Below, piece by piece: positions 11,001-21,963 of a DNA stretch of 64,000 nt (position 1 is the stretch's first letter; the number at the start of each line of letters is the position of its first letter). A model generated the notes under the pieces. That model was not told the DNA's origin, did no database searches, and saw only the letters and a list, made by a program, of their open reading frames with translations. The stretch comes from Marvania coccoides. Lineage: Eukaryota; Chlorophyta; Trebouxiophyceae; Chlorellales; Chlorellaceae. Position numbers and translations under genes: made by a program. Location of the stretch: positions 248,001 through 312,000 of the forward strand of contig OY978103.1 of assembly GCA_963854735.1 (NCBI GenBank). Reading direction: 5' to 3'.

Positions 11001-12323
11001 AAGGTAAGATTACACTATTCGGAGTATATTGGGCATAAGCAACAATTTACTACTGGAAAGATTTTTATCCTGAACGTCATCCCATGCAGCTGACCGAGGC
11101 TGCGGAGAACGCCGCGGGCACTTACAGCGGAGGCATGAAAAGGAGGCTGAGCGTCGCTATGGCGTTGCTGGGTGACCCCAAGGTACATGCAAACCATTTG
11201 AAAATTAGTTTTGTTTATATTATCCCAATCAGCACTACCACCCTTTATTTATTTCAGATTGTCTTCCTTGACGAACCGACCACTGGATTAGACCCTATTT
11301 CTCGCCGCCATTTGTGGGACTTGGTAGACAAAGCAAAACAAAAACGCGCAATTATTTTGACAACTCACAGCATGGAAGAAGCGGACATTCTCGGCAATCG
11401 AATCGGCATAATGGTGCGCGGGCGGCTGCAATGTGTAGGGACAAGCCTTCGCCTGAAGTCACGGTTTGGATCTGGGTATCGCGTGAGCGTGCGAGTCGAA
11501 TCAGAGGTAACTGGGAAAGACGACGAACAAAAGGCCCGCGTCAAAGCACTTTTCTCGCACCGCCTGGGGGTCAAGTCAGGCAAGTACTAGCGCGCATTCA
11601 TTCTTCAAGACTTGCATTTATAATTTAAGATTATTTTCTTCATCTTCAATTCGAGAAGGGTCCAGCTAATCAATCCCTCTGTCTTTCACACAGTCGACGA
11701 GACCCATGACTACGTTCATTTCCTTGTCCCTTACGAAAACGAAGATAGGCTACCTCTCATGCTCGCTCACATCAAGGTATGAATGGATGCATACCCAAAG
11801 TTTACATGCATGCAGATGTTGCAACTGCGACGAGCTAGATCACACGCAATAAACCTCTTGCTTTTGTTGTTCCCTGTAGACTCACGCAGCTGAGATTGGA
11901 GTTCGGGATGTCCAACTCAGGCTCACCCCGTTGGAAGAAGTTTTCCTGAATGTGACGCAGAAGGCTGAGCTGGCAAATGCTGAGGTTCGTTTGGTTTACC
12001 GTTCTGTTTTATTACATATCTTGGCTGACACAGTCCTCGCCGCTCTGCACAGGCTGAAGGAAAATTTGAAACCCTCATTCTTGTTGAGGAGAATATCACA
12101 ATCAAAGTGCCAATCGGAGCTGAATTCATCCAATCACCAAGTGAGTTCGCTTCGGTTTTTTAAACATATTGCTAGTACAGATAATTAACCTTCCAAACTT
12201 GTAGGTGGACAATTCTACAATGTTAAATGGGTGCAAGATGAATCGGGCGCTCTGAAGCTGCAAGATTACCGAAAAGACCCTCTTAATGCTCAGCTTTCCT
12301 GCGATGGTCAGTTAAAGAGATAA
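8015..12323 (+). CDS. Half-size ABCA transporter A (TMD-NBD), 15 exons
   Basis: Exons: 8015-8160, 8234-8459, 8555-8765, 8873-8910, 9001-9102, 9206-9448, 9546-10085, 10164-10611, 10804-11003, 11090-11182, 11258-11579, 11694-11776, 11880-11984, 12053-12140, 12205-12323 (987 residues). One hydrophobic N-terminal helix is followed by a luminal loop (QLP/VQVAIEREM) and a helix bundle in exons 6-7 including HDILHEKESGAKRTMKIMG, the ABCA EKE-type cytosolic loop. The nucleotide-binding domain has Walker A GPNGAGKTTTI, signature TYSGGMKRRLSVAMALLGDPK, Walker B VFLDEPTTGLDP and switch His LTTHSMEEAD. Size and order fit plant ABCA half transporters, which move lipids. Three introns start with GC (8161, 8766, 11580); the one at 8766 is the least certain. 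It converges with TAF1B (127 bp between stops). Confidence 0.9.
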
Positions 12324-12450
12324 ATGTTGCAATTTAAATAGTGGCAATTGCCCCTGCCTCGTCGAACAACGCCCGACCTGCTCCTAATACCGCTACTGGA
12401 ATTGGTTTTCTCCCTCTCGGTTTTTTTTTCCCTATGTTTTTTGTCAATGT

Positions 12451-15347
12451 TTAGAAGACGTCTTTCATTTTTTCGACGTCTTTCGCCATTTTTGCAAGCT
12501 GAGACTGAGTCGCAGGATCTGCCGAGTAAGATACTTGACACTCAGCTTCAATCATGGCTTTTTCCAACTGGCTAACAGCCTGCATTATAGAGAAATGTCC
12601 AATTACAACCTTTGAAATGCAACCTTTGAAATGGAAAAAAGTCCTTGCATTTGTACGTACATAATGCAATTCCTCTAAGTGTTTCTTGAAAATACACTCA
12701 CCTCTGCGAGAATGTAAGGCGCTACCCAAGTTTTGACAGAACATACGGAAATGACAGCGGCATACTCTGGGCCGAAGCCGACCACTGCGACAGTAGACCG
12801 GACTCTGCTTCCCCTGTATTCGAATGTTCCGTCCGCAGCTCCTACTCCTGCTACAGACACAGCTTCTGAAGACGGCGTTGGTGCGACGTCTGCCGCGTGC
12901 AGCTGCAATCCATTTATACGGGCATCTTCTCTCTGCGCGAGGCTGTCTGCTAGCTGCCCCAGACGATGTTGGTACTCTACCAGGCCCTCAGGTGGTGTGT
13001 ATGAACATAAAAATGTTTCTCGCAAATACTTTAAATAAGCAGTGAGCATGGCGGCGTCTCCCTTCAAAACCTGCAAGAGAGAATCATGAGGAGAAAAGGT
13101 AATAATAAAAGGCTAAATACTGTAAAGACGCGACAAAAATGATTGATTGTATATGAAATCGATAATATTGTTGATTATTCCAGTACCTCTGTACTCTGGA
13201 GCGGGAAAGTTGATAGCTTTGGCATGTTTTCAAAATGTAAGCGAGCCCAGTCGATCCATGTGGCATTGATTGAAAGTTCTTTGAGCACTGAATCTTGGCC
13301 ATCCAAACGACAAGTTAACTTGACTGCGAAGAAAAATAGTTGGAGGGATCGTTCGTTAAGTTAAGTTCTTTATTCTTCATCACCTGGATGAGAAATCGTG
13401 GTTTGTTTTTTTATTGTCAGCTTGCCTGCGAGGACGACAAAAACAATTGCCAAGGCCCACGGGTGCAGCGGGTTCGACAGTGACAAAATAGTACTGTCCG
13501 GGAACAGAGGAGAGTACATGTCGTACAGTGCCACCGCAACAGGAAAAATGCCCTACAAAGATTGCAGAATTTAAATAATTGATCAAAAAGAAGCAAATAA
13601 AACAGGAAGATGAAAGATTGCAGAAGTCGACTTACTGTAGGCAAAATGAGGTCGTGAACAAAACGACGCATCCAGACGCTAGCATTTAACGGAGTGTGAG
13701 CAATTTCCAACGCAGCAGCAATATCAGCAGCGCGTGAAGCAAGCAGCGCAGGGCCAAGGACACCTGCAGCCGAGTGCGGATATGAGAAAATATATCGTTG
13801 TTAACTTGCTAATATATTTATAGATTTGCGTAAATGTCTTACCGGTAGGAGTGAGGTAGCCTCGGCTGAAAACTGCGCTGAAAGGCTGCAGCGCTTCCTT
13901 GCTATCTCGAGCAAACTCCAGGTACGGTAACCAACCGTCCAGGGCCCCTTGGACAATGTCAAGAGGACTGATTGCTTCTCGTGCGTACCAACATGAAAGG
14001 CAGCAGATGACCAGGCTCGTTGAAATTGGCAGTGTCTATGGACAAGATATAAATAAAGGTTAGGGATATCTGCGATTGCATTTTTCTTTCGTAGGCATAT
14101 AGATACATCCCGTGAATCTAGAGCTCTAGGTAAGAAAGCACCAGCAAGAGTGGTTGCTGTATTTCACTTTTCTCCCAGGTTACGTACCTACGTATGTTTG
14201 TACAAAATACGAAATCTTACCGATTGCAAGACACACTCGACTTCGCCTCGTAAAACACTGAAAGACTCTTCGAATTCCCGCGAATGTCCGCTTGAAGTCC
14301 TTTGTTGTTCTTTAGCATGTGCTTTGCTTTCCAGAGCCCTGCATTTACAACAAAAAAAAACAAACCAGCAGCTTATTGGTATGGTATACTTTGCATGGAA
14401 TTGTATCTAATGCATGAATTTATATTATATTTATAGCACGAGGCAAACAATGCATCATGGACAAATAACAGCGCGCAGTGACAGGTACATATTGCTGACA
14501 TCCTCCCCCGGGGACTCTTCAATCAAGCTCTTAATATTCATCGGGGTACATTGGGCACGTGAAAATAACAGCACAGCTCTCGTACTTACTTCGCAAAGTT
14601 GGGCTCCAAAATCTTCATTTTCGTCAAATAGGCAAGCCAAAGCTCCTCCGCGATTCCGGCGAGAGCTAAAGAGGCGCCCATGGTGTGAATAAGTTCTTGC
14701 ACCTGCTTCTGCTCGAAAATATCGGAAAAGAAAAATGGTTAGCCTACAAGCACATTAAACAAAATAAAAAACAGACGTATTTTGCTAAAGTAAGTCACCA
14801 ACAACAGCTGCTGCAACACTCCGACATAGGCGAGCAGACCGCCATGGATGTCGGCATGTTCACGCTCTTTGACCGGCTGTGAGCTTCGTTGGCTGCCCCC
14901 CGTACTAGCTTTTCTGGGGAAGTGTAAAAAAGGAGGTGCAGAAGTCGTGACACAAAAGTAAATATAGACAAGGGCAGAGGTGGGTGGGATCCGAAAATTT
15001 CTTGTCGGCAGGCAGCTGCTCCATCGCAAAACACACCTCACAAATCTTGAATCGGTTATTCCTGCCTGGAACTCTTGAGTCTCTTCCGCATAGTGCTGCA
15101 ACGAAATGTATATATGCACCCTATTATTTATTTGGTGGATGCAAAAGTCGTTTGTTGCAAGCGAGGTCAACCGCCGCTTTGTAGGCATCTGAAGTTGCCT
15201 CCCAGTCCCAAAATTATGCACGCTATGCGTGTTTAACCCCCTGTATCTATTTACCTGGACCGTGCTTCCGCAGACCTCGCAGATGAGCATCCCTGCCTGC
15301 ACTGCCAACGTCCCAGCAAAGCACACTTCACAAGTGTCGCCCTCCAT
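12451..15347 (-). CDS. TAF1B: RNA polymerase I initiation factor TAF1B/Rrn7
   Basis: Exons (minus): 15347-15255, 15095-15037, 14913-14799, 14708-14590, 14338-14221, 14035-13843, 13763-13636, 13552-13426, 13323-13187, 13070-12702, 12579-12451; 528 residues, every junction in phase. Residues 6-26 form a zinc ribbon (CEVCFAGTL...LICEVCG). The following exons give TFIIB-like cyclin helices: LLAYVGVLQQLLLKQVQELIHTMG, EELWLAYLTKMKILEPNFAK, then LPISTSLVICCLSCWYAREAISPLDIVQGALDGWLPYLEF and GIFPVAVALYDM. This is the TAF1B/Rrn7 pattern, a TFIIB relative that recruits Pol I to the rDNA promoter. The intron after exon 8 begins with GC (GCAG/GCAAGC at 13425). The individual exons are short, but phases and family order agree. 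Confidence 0.88.
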
Positions 15348-15740
15348 CTTTCTCCCTTCAAGTCAGGCTCGAATGCGTAGTCTTCTCGTCACGGGACGCC
15401 GATATTATCCTTTAGAGCAACAACACCAAGCACAAATTCCCCAGAGCCAGCAATAATAATTATTTATTTATGATCTGAATTCGTGTGCAGCCGCTGTACG
15501 ATGCAATGAGGCTGTACGTTAGAGATGGGTGTTATGAATATTTTTTCGCCGATCAATTGAGCATAGAAAAATGCTGCAGGTTCGACGAAAACATGGGAAA
15601 AAAATGAAGAAATATTTTGCAGATCTTCCACTAGAGCGCGTGTGGCACCCTTCGATTTTATTTTACTTGTAAATTAATTTGGTATCTTGCTGGTGGGGAC
15701 GCGCGCCAGCATATATTAAAATCTCAAGCAAAATAAAAAC
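15348..15740. promoter_or_regulatory. Divergent spacer TAF1B / VIPP1 with TATA-like box
   Basis: 393 bp between the two start codons must hold both 5' regions. An ATATATTAAA element at 15711-15720 lies just upstream of the first VIPP1 ATG. No other motif could be assigned. Confidence 0.4.
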
Positions 15741-16988
15741 ATGCACTCATCGTTTTCGGTGCAGAAGGTCCCTCACGGCAGGATGATGGCTGCCACTCGG
15801 CAGCTGGCTTTGATCAGCTCGACGAGTTCTGGATTTGCAGGCAAGGCACTCCCCAGCGTCCTCTGTGGCCGTGTTTTTTTGTGGTGGGTTTTGCCCGCTC
15901 CGCTCACAGACTCTCTCTCCACTACAGGTCGTGGCGTGCACGCTCCTCTTCTATTGCCGCAGCGCATCGCACGTGGGCATACTGTGCGTGTGCAGGCCAA
16001 TCTGTTCGAGCGCGTCGTCCGCATTGCCAAGTCATATGCCAATGCTCTGGGTGCGTCCTTTTTTTCCCTGCTGCTCCTTCCCTTCTTTCTTTCCTCCATA
16101 TTCCACTCCCCCCCCCCCCCCCTTTTTCCCCCTCCCGTCTAACGCATTTTATATTTTCTTATATTCTCCTACCAACAGTGAGCTCTGCGGAGGACCCGGA
16201 GAAGATTTTGGACCAGGCGGTGGAGGACATGCAGACCGACCTCATTCGGCTGAGGCAGGCGGCCGCAGAGGTGACAGCCTCGGAGAAGCGCATGCAGGCA
16301 AAGTACGAGCAAGCCCAGAAGACTGCAGACGAGTGGTATCGCCGCGCCGAGCTGGCCCTGGGCAAGAATGACGAGGAGCTTGCCCGGGAGGCGCTGTCCC
16401 GTCGCAAGGCCTTCCAGGACAACGCCAACATGCTGCGCACGCAATTGGATCAGCAGTCAAAGGCCGTGGAGACCATTGTGGGCAACATGCGAGTGCTGGA
16501 ATCCAAGCTGGCGGAGGCCAAGATGAAGAAGGACACCTTGAAGGCCAGGGCGCAGTCGGCAAAGTCTGCTCGCGCCATCAACGACATGGTGGCGGGTCTG
16601 AACACCAGCAGCGCGCTGGGGGCGTTTGAGAAGATGGAGGACAAGGTGCTGTCGCTGGAGGCACAAGCAGAAGCCGCGACGCTGGTGAGTTTTTTTTTTG
16701 CGATCACTTTTAGTGTTTTTTGTGTTTGAATGAGGAGATCAATTTTTAAGTTAACGAGACGACTCTAAATCGTTAAAAATATCTTTCCTCACGCAGTTGG
16801 TGGCCCCAGACAATTTGGAATCCAAGTTCAGGGAGCTGGAGGGCAGCAATGTTGACGACGAGCTGGCAGCAATGAAGGCCCAGTTGGCGCCGGGTCGGGT
16901 GGTTGGCGAGCTGCCCCCAGGGCGGCCAGTGAAGGAGGCCATCGACGTGGAGCTGGACGAGATGAGACGGCGCCGAGGAGGCATGTAA
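15741..16988 (+). CDS. VIPP1: VIPP1/IM30, plastid PspA-family membrane-remodelling protein
   Basis: Exons: 15741 to about 15864-15870 (donor ambiguous), 15928-16050, 16179-16684, 16797-16988; about 315 residues. The first two exons give a basic, Ser-rich transit peptide with ATGs at 15741, 15783 and 15786. The mature part opens [22 protein letters not shown] and continues with [31 protein letters not shown], the PspA/VIPP1 signature, then long coiled-coil helices. Exon 4 adds [11 protein letters not shown], a Pro/Gly linker and a final helix ([13 protein letters not shown]) typical of VIPP1 and absent from PspA. VIPP1 forms ESCRT-III-like rods and rings that maintain thylakoid and envelope membranes. 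Confidence 0.92.
16108..16122. repeat. C15 tract in VIPP1 intron 2
   Basis: A run of 15 C followed by T-rich sequence lies upstream of the intron 2 acceptor (AG at 16177-16178). Confidence 0.8.
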
Positions 16989-17682
16989 TCAACTGTTATT
17001 GGCAGCAATGATGATTCGTAGGACATGAAATTTTTGTTTTGATCCCCCCTTCCCCGGCTAGCATTTACTTTTCTTTTCTCTCTTCTTTAATGCGCGTTTG
17101 ACGATGATGCGAATGAACCTTAATTCATGTGAAATCAAAGGGCTCGTTAATACAAAATTGTTCAAAAAGCAGGTTTAGTGAGCCCAAAACAAGCTGCATT
17201 TTTAGTGTGGTATGATGCTTGCTCAATAACAAAGTTGAAAAGGAAGGGAGAGCCCGCGGCGCTCGGGGGCATGGGTTGGGGGGAGCCATGTCCACAACGG
17301 GAGGGAAAAAACGAAGGGCAAGCCAAAAAGGAAAGGGAAAGCAAAAGGAAATAGAAAAGATAAAGGGTCTTGAGCACGCTGATAGGGACCTCCATTTGAA
17401 TGGGCAGGGCGCTAGTATGGGAAAGACCATGGCAGGGAAAGCGGCATGTCTCCAAAACAAATGGAGGTGCTTCCTTCCGCCACCGGAAAAAACGGAAACT
17501 GAATGTAATGAAAGAAAGAGGAGTGCGGCAAATAATAATGATGCCAGAACAAAAGAAAAAAAGTTCACTACTAAATTGCATTAGTTGTATAAGGAGGGGA
17601 TAGGTAAGTATGTATGGTCGTCTTTATAAAAAAAAACTGATAAACGCTGTTGATGAAATTAACAAAACTCATTAATATTTTA
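16989..17682. other. Intergenic spacer downstream of VIPP1
   Basis: 694 bp spacer between convergent genes. It holds a purine-rich plus strand (Lys/Arg/Glu-rich when translated) at about 17219-17600 but no family similarity and no splice structure; I see no supported gene. Confidence 0.5.
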
Positions 17683-18491
17683 TTAACGGCCATCAGCGCG
17701 CATCTCACGCACGACCGCCCCAATGTCCAGCTTCAGACCCAGGGGGGGGGACTTGAGCTTGCCAGCCAGCACATCACGCAGCACGTCGTGAAGATTAGAT
17801 TGTACGCGGTCGGAAGAAAACCCAGGCAGGGAGGGCTTCGCCAGGGGCTGCTCTGGGTGCCACACAAAGTCAACGGAGTGCTGGGGCAGCAGCATGCTGA
17901 CGTCTGCCACGCACGGCACCCCCAGAGCGATGCCATCTGGGCCGCAGACGGGAGGCAATCCCACCGCCGCCCCAAACAGGTGGCTATCGACGGAGAGCTC
18001 CTTGGCTGAGGCAAAGGAGGAGGCAAGAGAGTCTGTGCCTGCTGGTGTGGCAATTCTCAGGGTGGCGTGTGCCATTGAGGAGGGGCTGTCGACCTCAAAG
18101 CCCAGCGACGAAAACTCTGAAGATTTCAGGCGCTTGAAGACCTGGGAGTGGTCGCTCTCAAAGGCATCGTGCTCCAGCCCTGCCAGGGAGGTGTGTGAGA
18201 GCGATCCGGTGCTGGTCTGCAGGGGTGGGCGAAAAATGGGGTGTTAGTGTTAACAAGGGCGAGGAGCGGTTTGAGCATACATAGAAAAGAGGAGGGACCC
18301 ACCTGGTGCGCGGAGGCACTGTCTTCGTCCTCGCTCGACAGGGAGTAGGGGCAGGGGACGCAGTGCCCCTTGAATGCTGCCGCACTGTAGGGGTGGGAGT
18401 CGGCAAATGCGTCCTCGCTGTCGTGGCACGAAGAGATGTCGATGAGAAGGACTCCGCCATCGAGGAAGGTACCCAGTTCACCAGCATCCAT
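17683..18491 (-). CDS. Hypothetical protein, two exons
   Basis: Exons (minus): 18491-18303 and 18216-17683, both phase 0, 240 residues. The N-terminal exon begins MDAGELGTFLDGGVLLIDIS and is rich in Ser, Asp and His. The second exon includes VFKRLKSSEFSSLGFEVDSP and ends GLKLDIGAVVREMRADGR. No known domain, signal peptide or membrane helix was recognised. A splice acceptor (CTGCAG) just before the ATG suggests a 5' UTR intron. Coding status rests on clean splice junctions (CAG/GTGGG and CTGCAG/ACC), GC-rich codon use like the neighbours and a long open second exon. Function unknown. Confidence 0.6.
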
Positions 18492-19641
18492 ATTGATGCG
18501 TGTTGACGACACAAACGAATGTCTGCAGCAGGGAAAGGGAGAGTAGAGAGAGTGAAAAGGGACCTTGAAAAAAGGGAGAGAGGCCATATAGGCGAAAGTT
18601 AAGTTCGGGCACGGAACTCACCAATGTGCTATAATCAAAGCCTCAATAATACTTTAGGAGGTGAATGAGAGGCAATGCCGTTAGTTTGGACCGCTCTGAA
18701 CAGAGTTTCGTGACATTGATGTTGATTATTTCGGCAGGTCACGGGTCATGACGTTTTCTCACCTTCCGCCGGCTGCAACCCAAGCCGGTATGTTCCACAC
18801 TCGTACGCTGCCAAATTTAGCGACGGATGCAGAATGCAGGTTTTACGAGGAGTCCTAACTAAGGGGCGGTCCTGCCGGAGTGAGGAGGGCGTCCTGGAGG
18901 GAGTCCTAACTTATCAGGCGGCGCGAAATTAAAATGTCAAGAACTTGAATAAAAGAATTAATAACCTTGGAGAATGTGAAAGAAGTGAGAATGAGAGAGA
19001 AAATTGCGATGAAATTGAGATATTTTTTGTGGGCAGCCCTCTGAAAGAAGAAAGAAAGAACTGCACGCAGCCAAGCCAGGAGGTCGAGAAGAGAACTGAA
19101 ATGGCGTGGGGCGGCAGTGCGGCTGGCGCTCGAACCTGCCGACATACTAGCAGCGGGCGGCGTGGAGGTTGGAGATCGGCGCAATGGGCATCCAGGGCGA
19201 GAGCTGCGGCTGGCGTTTGGGCGGAGCTACGGCTGGCGTTCAGCGAGCGGCGGTGATGCGGCTGGTGACCGGCGTTGATGGCCTGCATGCATTTGCCTTT
19301 ATAGGGGCGATTTATCGCCCCTTTAGTCACCCCTTTGGGGTCTTTGTTTTGTTTTGTTTTTTTGTTTTCCCTGGGGGAAAAGTTGTCAACATAAATTCTA
19401 GTTAATACAAGAAAGCAGTTTGGGATCCAAGAGAGAGCAGCTGAAATCTGCCCCCTCCCTGCGATCGACTGCCAGTCAACATGGTCGACAGTCGCCGCAA
19501 AGGAGAGGCTTTTTTCTTAACAACAAAATGTACAATGTACTATTCGTACTTTTCTTTGGCTGCTGACCCACTCCACATATACCCGGCCAGGCAGGCAGAC
19601 ATTTAGTTTCTCATTATTACAAAATTCTTTATAAAAAAATA
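18492..19641. other. Intergenic region with short repeats
   Basis: 1,150 bp without a supported gene. It contains a short direct repeat (GGAGTCCTAACT at 18849-18860 and 18900-18911), repeated GGCTGGCG words around 19120-19240, and copy 1 of the palindromic dispersed repeat at 19302-19355. Several open frames cross it but lack ATG starts or similarity. Confidence 0.5.
19302..19355. repeat. Palindromic dispersed repeat, copy 1
   Basis: The segment contains the perfect palindrome GGGGCGAT-TT-ATCGCCCC, then AGTCACCCCTTTGGGGTCTTTGTTTT with a second small hairpin (CCCCTTTGGGG). A diverged copy with the same order of words lies at 61971-62027 inside an HSP33 intron. The element type is unknown. Confidence 0.55.
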
Positions 19642-20633
19642 TCAAGTGAAAATGCCGTCGATGATGCCCAGTTCCATGGCCTGCTCTGGGCTCAGAAAGT
19701 TTTCTCTGTCGCACTCCTCTTCGACCTTCTCCACCGGCAACCCAGTAGAGTCGGACAAAAACCTACAGCAGAGCAGGCAAGCGATGATTATCATTATTGT
19801 GTTGATAAAATACAATACGCGAATGCACATTTAAATACACAACGGCCGTCTCTCACTTGTACATCATGCGCATGGTGCGGTTGAGTTCCGTGGCCTGGAT
19901 GTTGACCTCGTCGGCTGACCCCATGGCGCCACCGTTGGGCTGCTGCAGCATGATGCGGGTGCTGGGCATGCTGAACCGCTTTCCCTTGGTCCCTTCCGCT
20001 AGGATGTGCACCGCGGTGCCGCCCACCATGCCAAATGCCACCGTGCTGATGGGCGCCCTCACCGCGCGCATGGTGTCGAGGATGGACACCACCGAGTAAG
20101 ACGACCCAGCAGCGCAGTTGATGTACATTTTGATGTCTTGCTGGTCGTCCAGCGAGTTGAGCGCGAGCAGGGACGCCACCACCTGGGTGGCCACCTGGTC
20201 ATTGATCCGCTGCCCCACAAAGATGATGCGATTGCGCAACAGGTGGCTGTTCAGGTCGATGATGTCCTCGCCAGCTTGGATGACGGGGGCAATGATGGGG
20301 TCCCGAGGGCGGCGAGCCATTTGGCAAGGCGGCAGCCTGAGCAAGAGTGAAGGAAGGGGGGAAATAATGGGAATGAAGAAAAAGAAGAAGAGAAGGGCGG
20401 TGGAAGTAATTGATTGTTCACGTCAAGTCTATGAATAAATAGCCTTGTTCTTCTTCAGTAGTTAAACAACAAGCGACATACCGTGTCCTCTTTTCCTCCC
20501 GTCTCAAAGACTGTGGCGCCAGGCCTGCAGGCCTGCTGGGGACCAGGCATGCTGGGACCAGGCGGTGGGGCAGCGAGGCGCAGCCAACGGGGGCCGGTTG
20601 GGGCTGCACGGTGGACACGCGTGCCGCCATCAT
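19642..20633 (-). CDS. ClpR, catalytically inactive plastid Clp protease subunit
   Basis: Exons (minus): 20633-20482, 20336-19857, 19762-19642; 250 residues. Exon 1 encodes a transit peptide (MMAARVSTVQPQPAPVGCAS...). The ClpP fold is clear: DIIDLNSHLLRNRIIFVGQRINDQVATQVVASLLALNSLD, MYINCAAGSSYSVVSILDTM and the C-terminal ENFLSPEQAMELGIIDGIF. The catalytic Ser position (ASM in ClpP) reads GGT within VAFGMVGGTAVHILAEG, and the catalytic His (IHQP) is Gln in RIMLQQPNGG, so this is a ClpR type. ClpR subunits assemble with ClpP in the plastid Clp core. The YINCxxGSxYSV segment is closest to ClpR1 as I remember it, but I do not assign a number. Divergent from plastid uL22. Confidence 0.9.
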
Positions 20634-21000
20634 TTCGATGTTATGTTGTTCCTTTTAGTGATTAATACTGTGTCTAACAATGCCGTCCTCCTCCTGTGTT
20701 TGATTTATGTTTGTTTTTTGCTTTGTTTTATAAATGGCGCTGGCCCGCGATGCTGCAGATCTGATCCTCCGTGTGAGCACACAGATTCAAGAATTATAAT
20801 GATGCGCTGAATTAGCCAGCGATAACACCCTTCCGCGATAAAACTTTGGCTCCGGCGAGGAAAGTGGGCCACCACTGGCTTTTTCTCTCGGCCTCTCAAA
20901 TTGGGCCGTATTTCGTGCTGCATAAACATCTATTGCATCTGTCTCGACCCGCCGCCAGGAGGGCCTCTGATTCGCTCGCAGAAATTTAAGGAGGTCCACG
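20634..21000. promoter_or_regulatory. Divergent spacer clpR / plastid uL22
   Basis: 367 bp separate the start codons of two nuclear genes for plastid proteins, so it probably works as a bidirectional promoter. No TATA box or named motif could be assigned. Confidence 0.45.
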
Positions 21001-21762
21001 ATGCAGGCCCAAGCGTTGCAGCGGGCCGTCGTGCAGCCGCGCGTGGCTATCAGGACCACTCAGTTTGGATCTTGCAGCTCTATCCGTGGGGTACGTGGGG
21101 CAATGGGCGTCAAACGGCGTGCCGAGTACTCGCAGCCGGCGTTCGTGAAATTAGCTTGTTTGGGGGATTTTTTTCGAGCGGGCTACCAGCCAATTGTGCT
21201 AAGTCTTACTAAATTCAATTTATAACACGAATGTGCAGGCATCCCCCCTGCTGATGGCAGCTCGCCCCGTGGCCCGTCCGCAGGCAGCTCTGGCTGTGAG
21301 TGTGGTGGCAACAGCGGCAGTGGAGGCGCAGATTGAGGCAGAGGCACACACCCGCTACCAGCGCGGATCCCCCATGAAGGTGCATTTTTTAATTCTTTTT
21401 GCAAAATGAGGAGGAAGGCAAAATAAATCACCGACTGACAACACTTTCCCAAAATTCTTCTGTTTTCCTAGTTCCGCCGCGTTTTGGATCAGATCCGCGG
21501 CCGCAGCTACGAGGAGGCGCTTATGATTCTGGAGTACATGCCGTACAAGGCGTGCGAGTCCGTGATCAAGACTCTGCTGTCTGCCGCCGCCAACGCAAAG
21601 CACAACTTGGGGCTGAAGAAGAAGGACCTGTACGTGAGCGAGTGCTTCGCCAACGAGGGGCCCGTATTGAAGCGCGTTCGGCCCCGTGCTCAGGGCCGTG
21701 CCAACGCCATCCACAAGCCCACCGTGCACATTTGCGTGAAGGTGGCAGAGAGGCAGCAGTAG
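21001..21762 (+). CDS. Nuclear-encoded plastid ribosomal protein uL22c
   Basis: Exons: 21001-21090, 21239-21379, 21472-21762, all phase 0; 173 residues. The first ~75 residues are an Ala/Arg/Gln-rich transit peptide. The mature domain begins [53 protein letters not shown], the plastid/bacterial L22 core, and ends with [17 protein letters not shown]. uL22 lies at the exit tunnel of the large subunit. In many land plants the gene is plastid-encoded; a nuclear copy with a transit peptide fits chlorophytes. The encoded helix-loop is full length. Confidence 0.92.
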
Positions 21763-21963
21763 AGATTGTTTTTTTTAGTATTAATTTTTCTGACAATTCG
21801 CATGATAAAAAGAAAAGATATATTCATGAAATGAGAACATAATAGCATTGTAGTGTGTAACTTCTAATTAATTTCATGATTAGGAGAAAATATAATTGGG
21901 GGGTGGGCTGGAGGGTTCTCGCGGCGGCAGTAAAACTGGGAATTCATGAGGTATGCATACTTT

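Noticed and set aside
17219..17603. Open frame on the plus strand rich in Lys, Arg and Glu
   Set aside because: It reflects a purine-rich stretch, has no similarity or splice structure, and lies in the spacer between convergent genes.
18929..19330. Open frames on both strands in the spacer
   Set aside because: They do not start with a supported ATG, lack similarity and overlap each other; composition fits spacer sequence.
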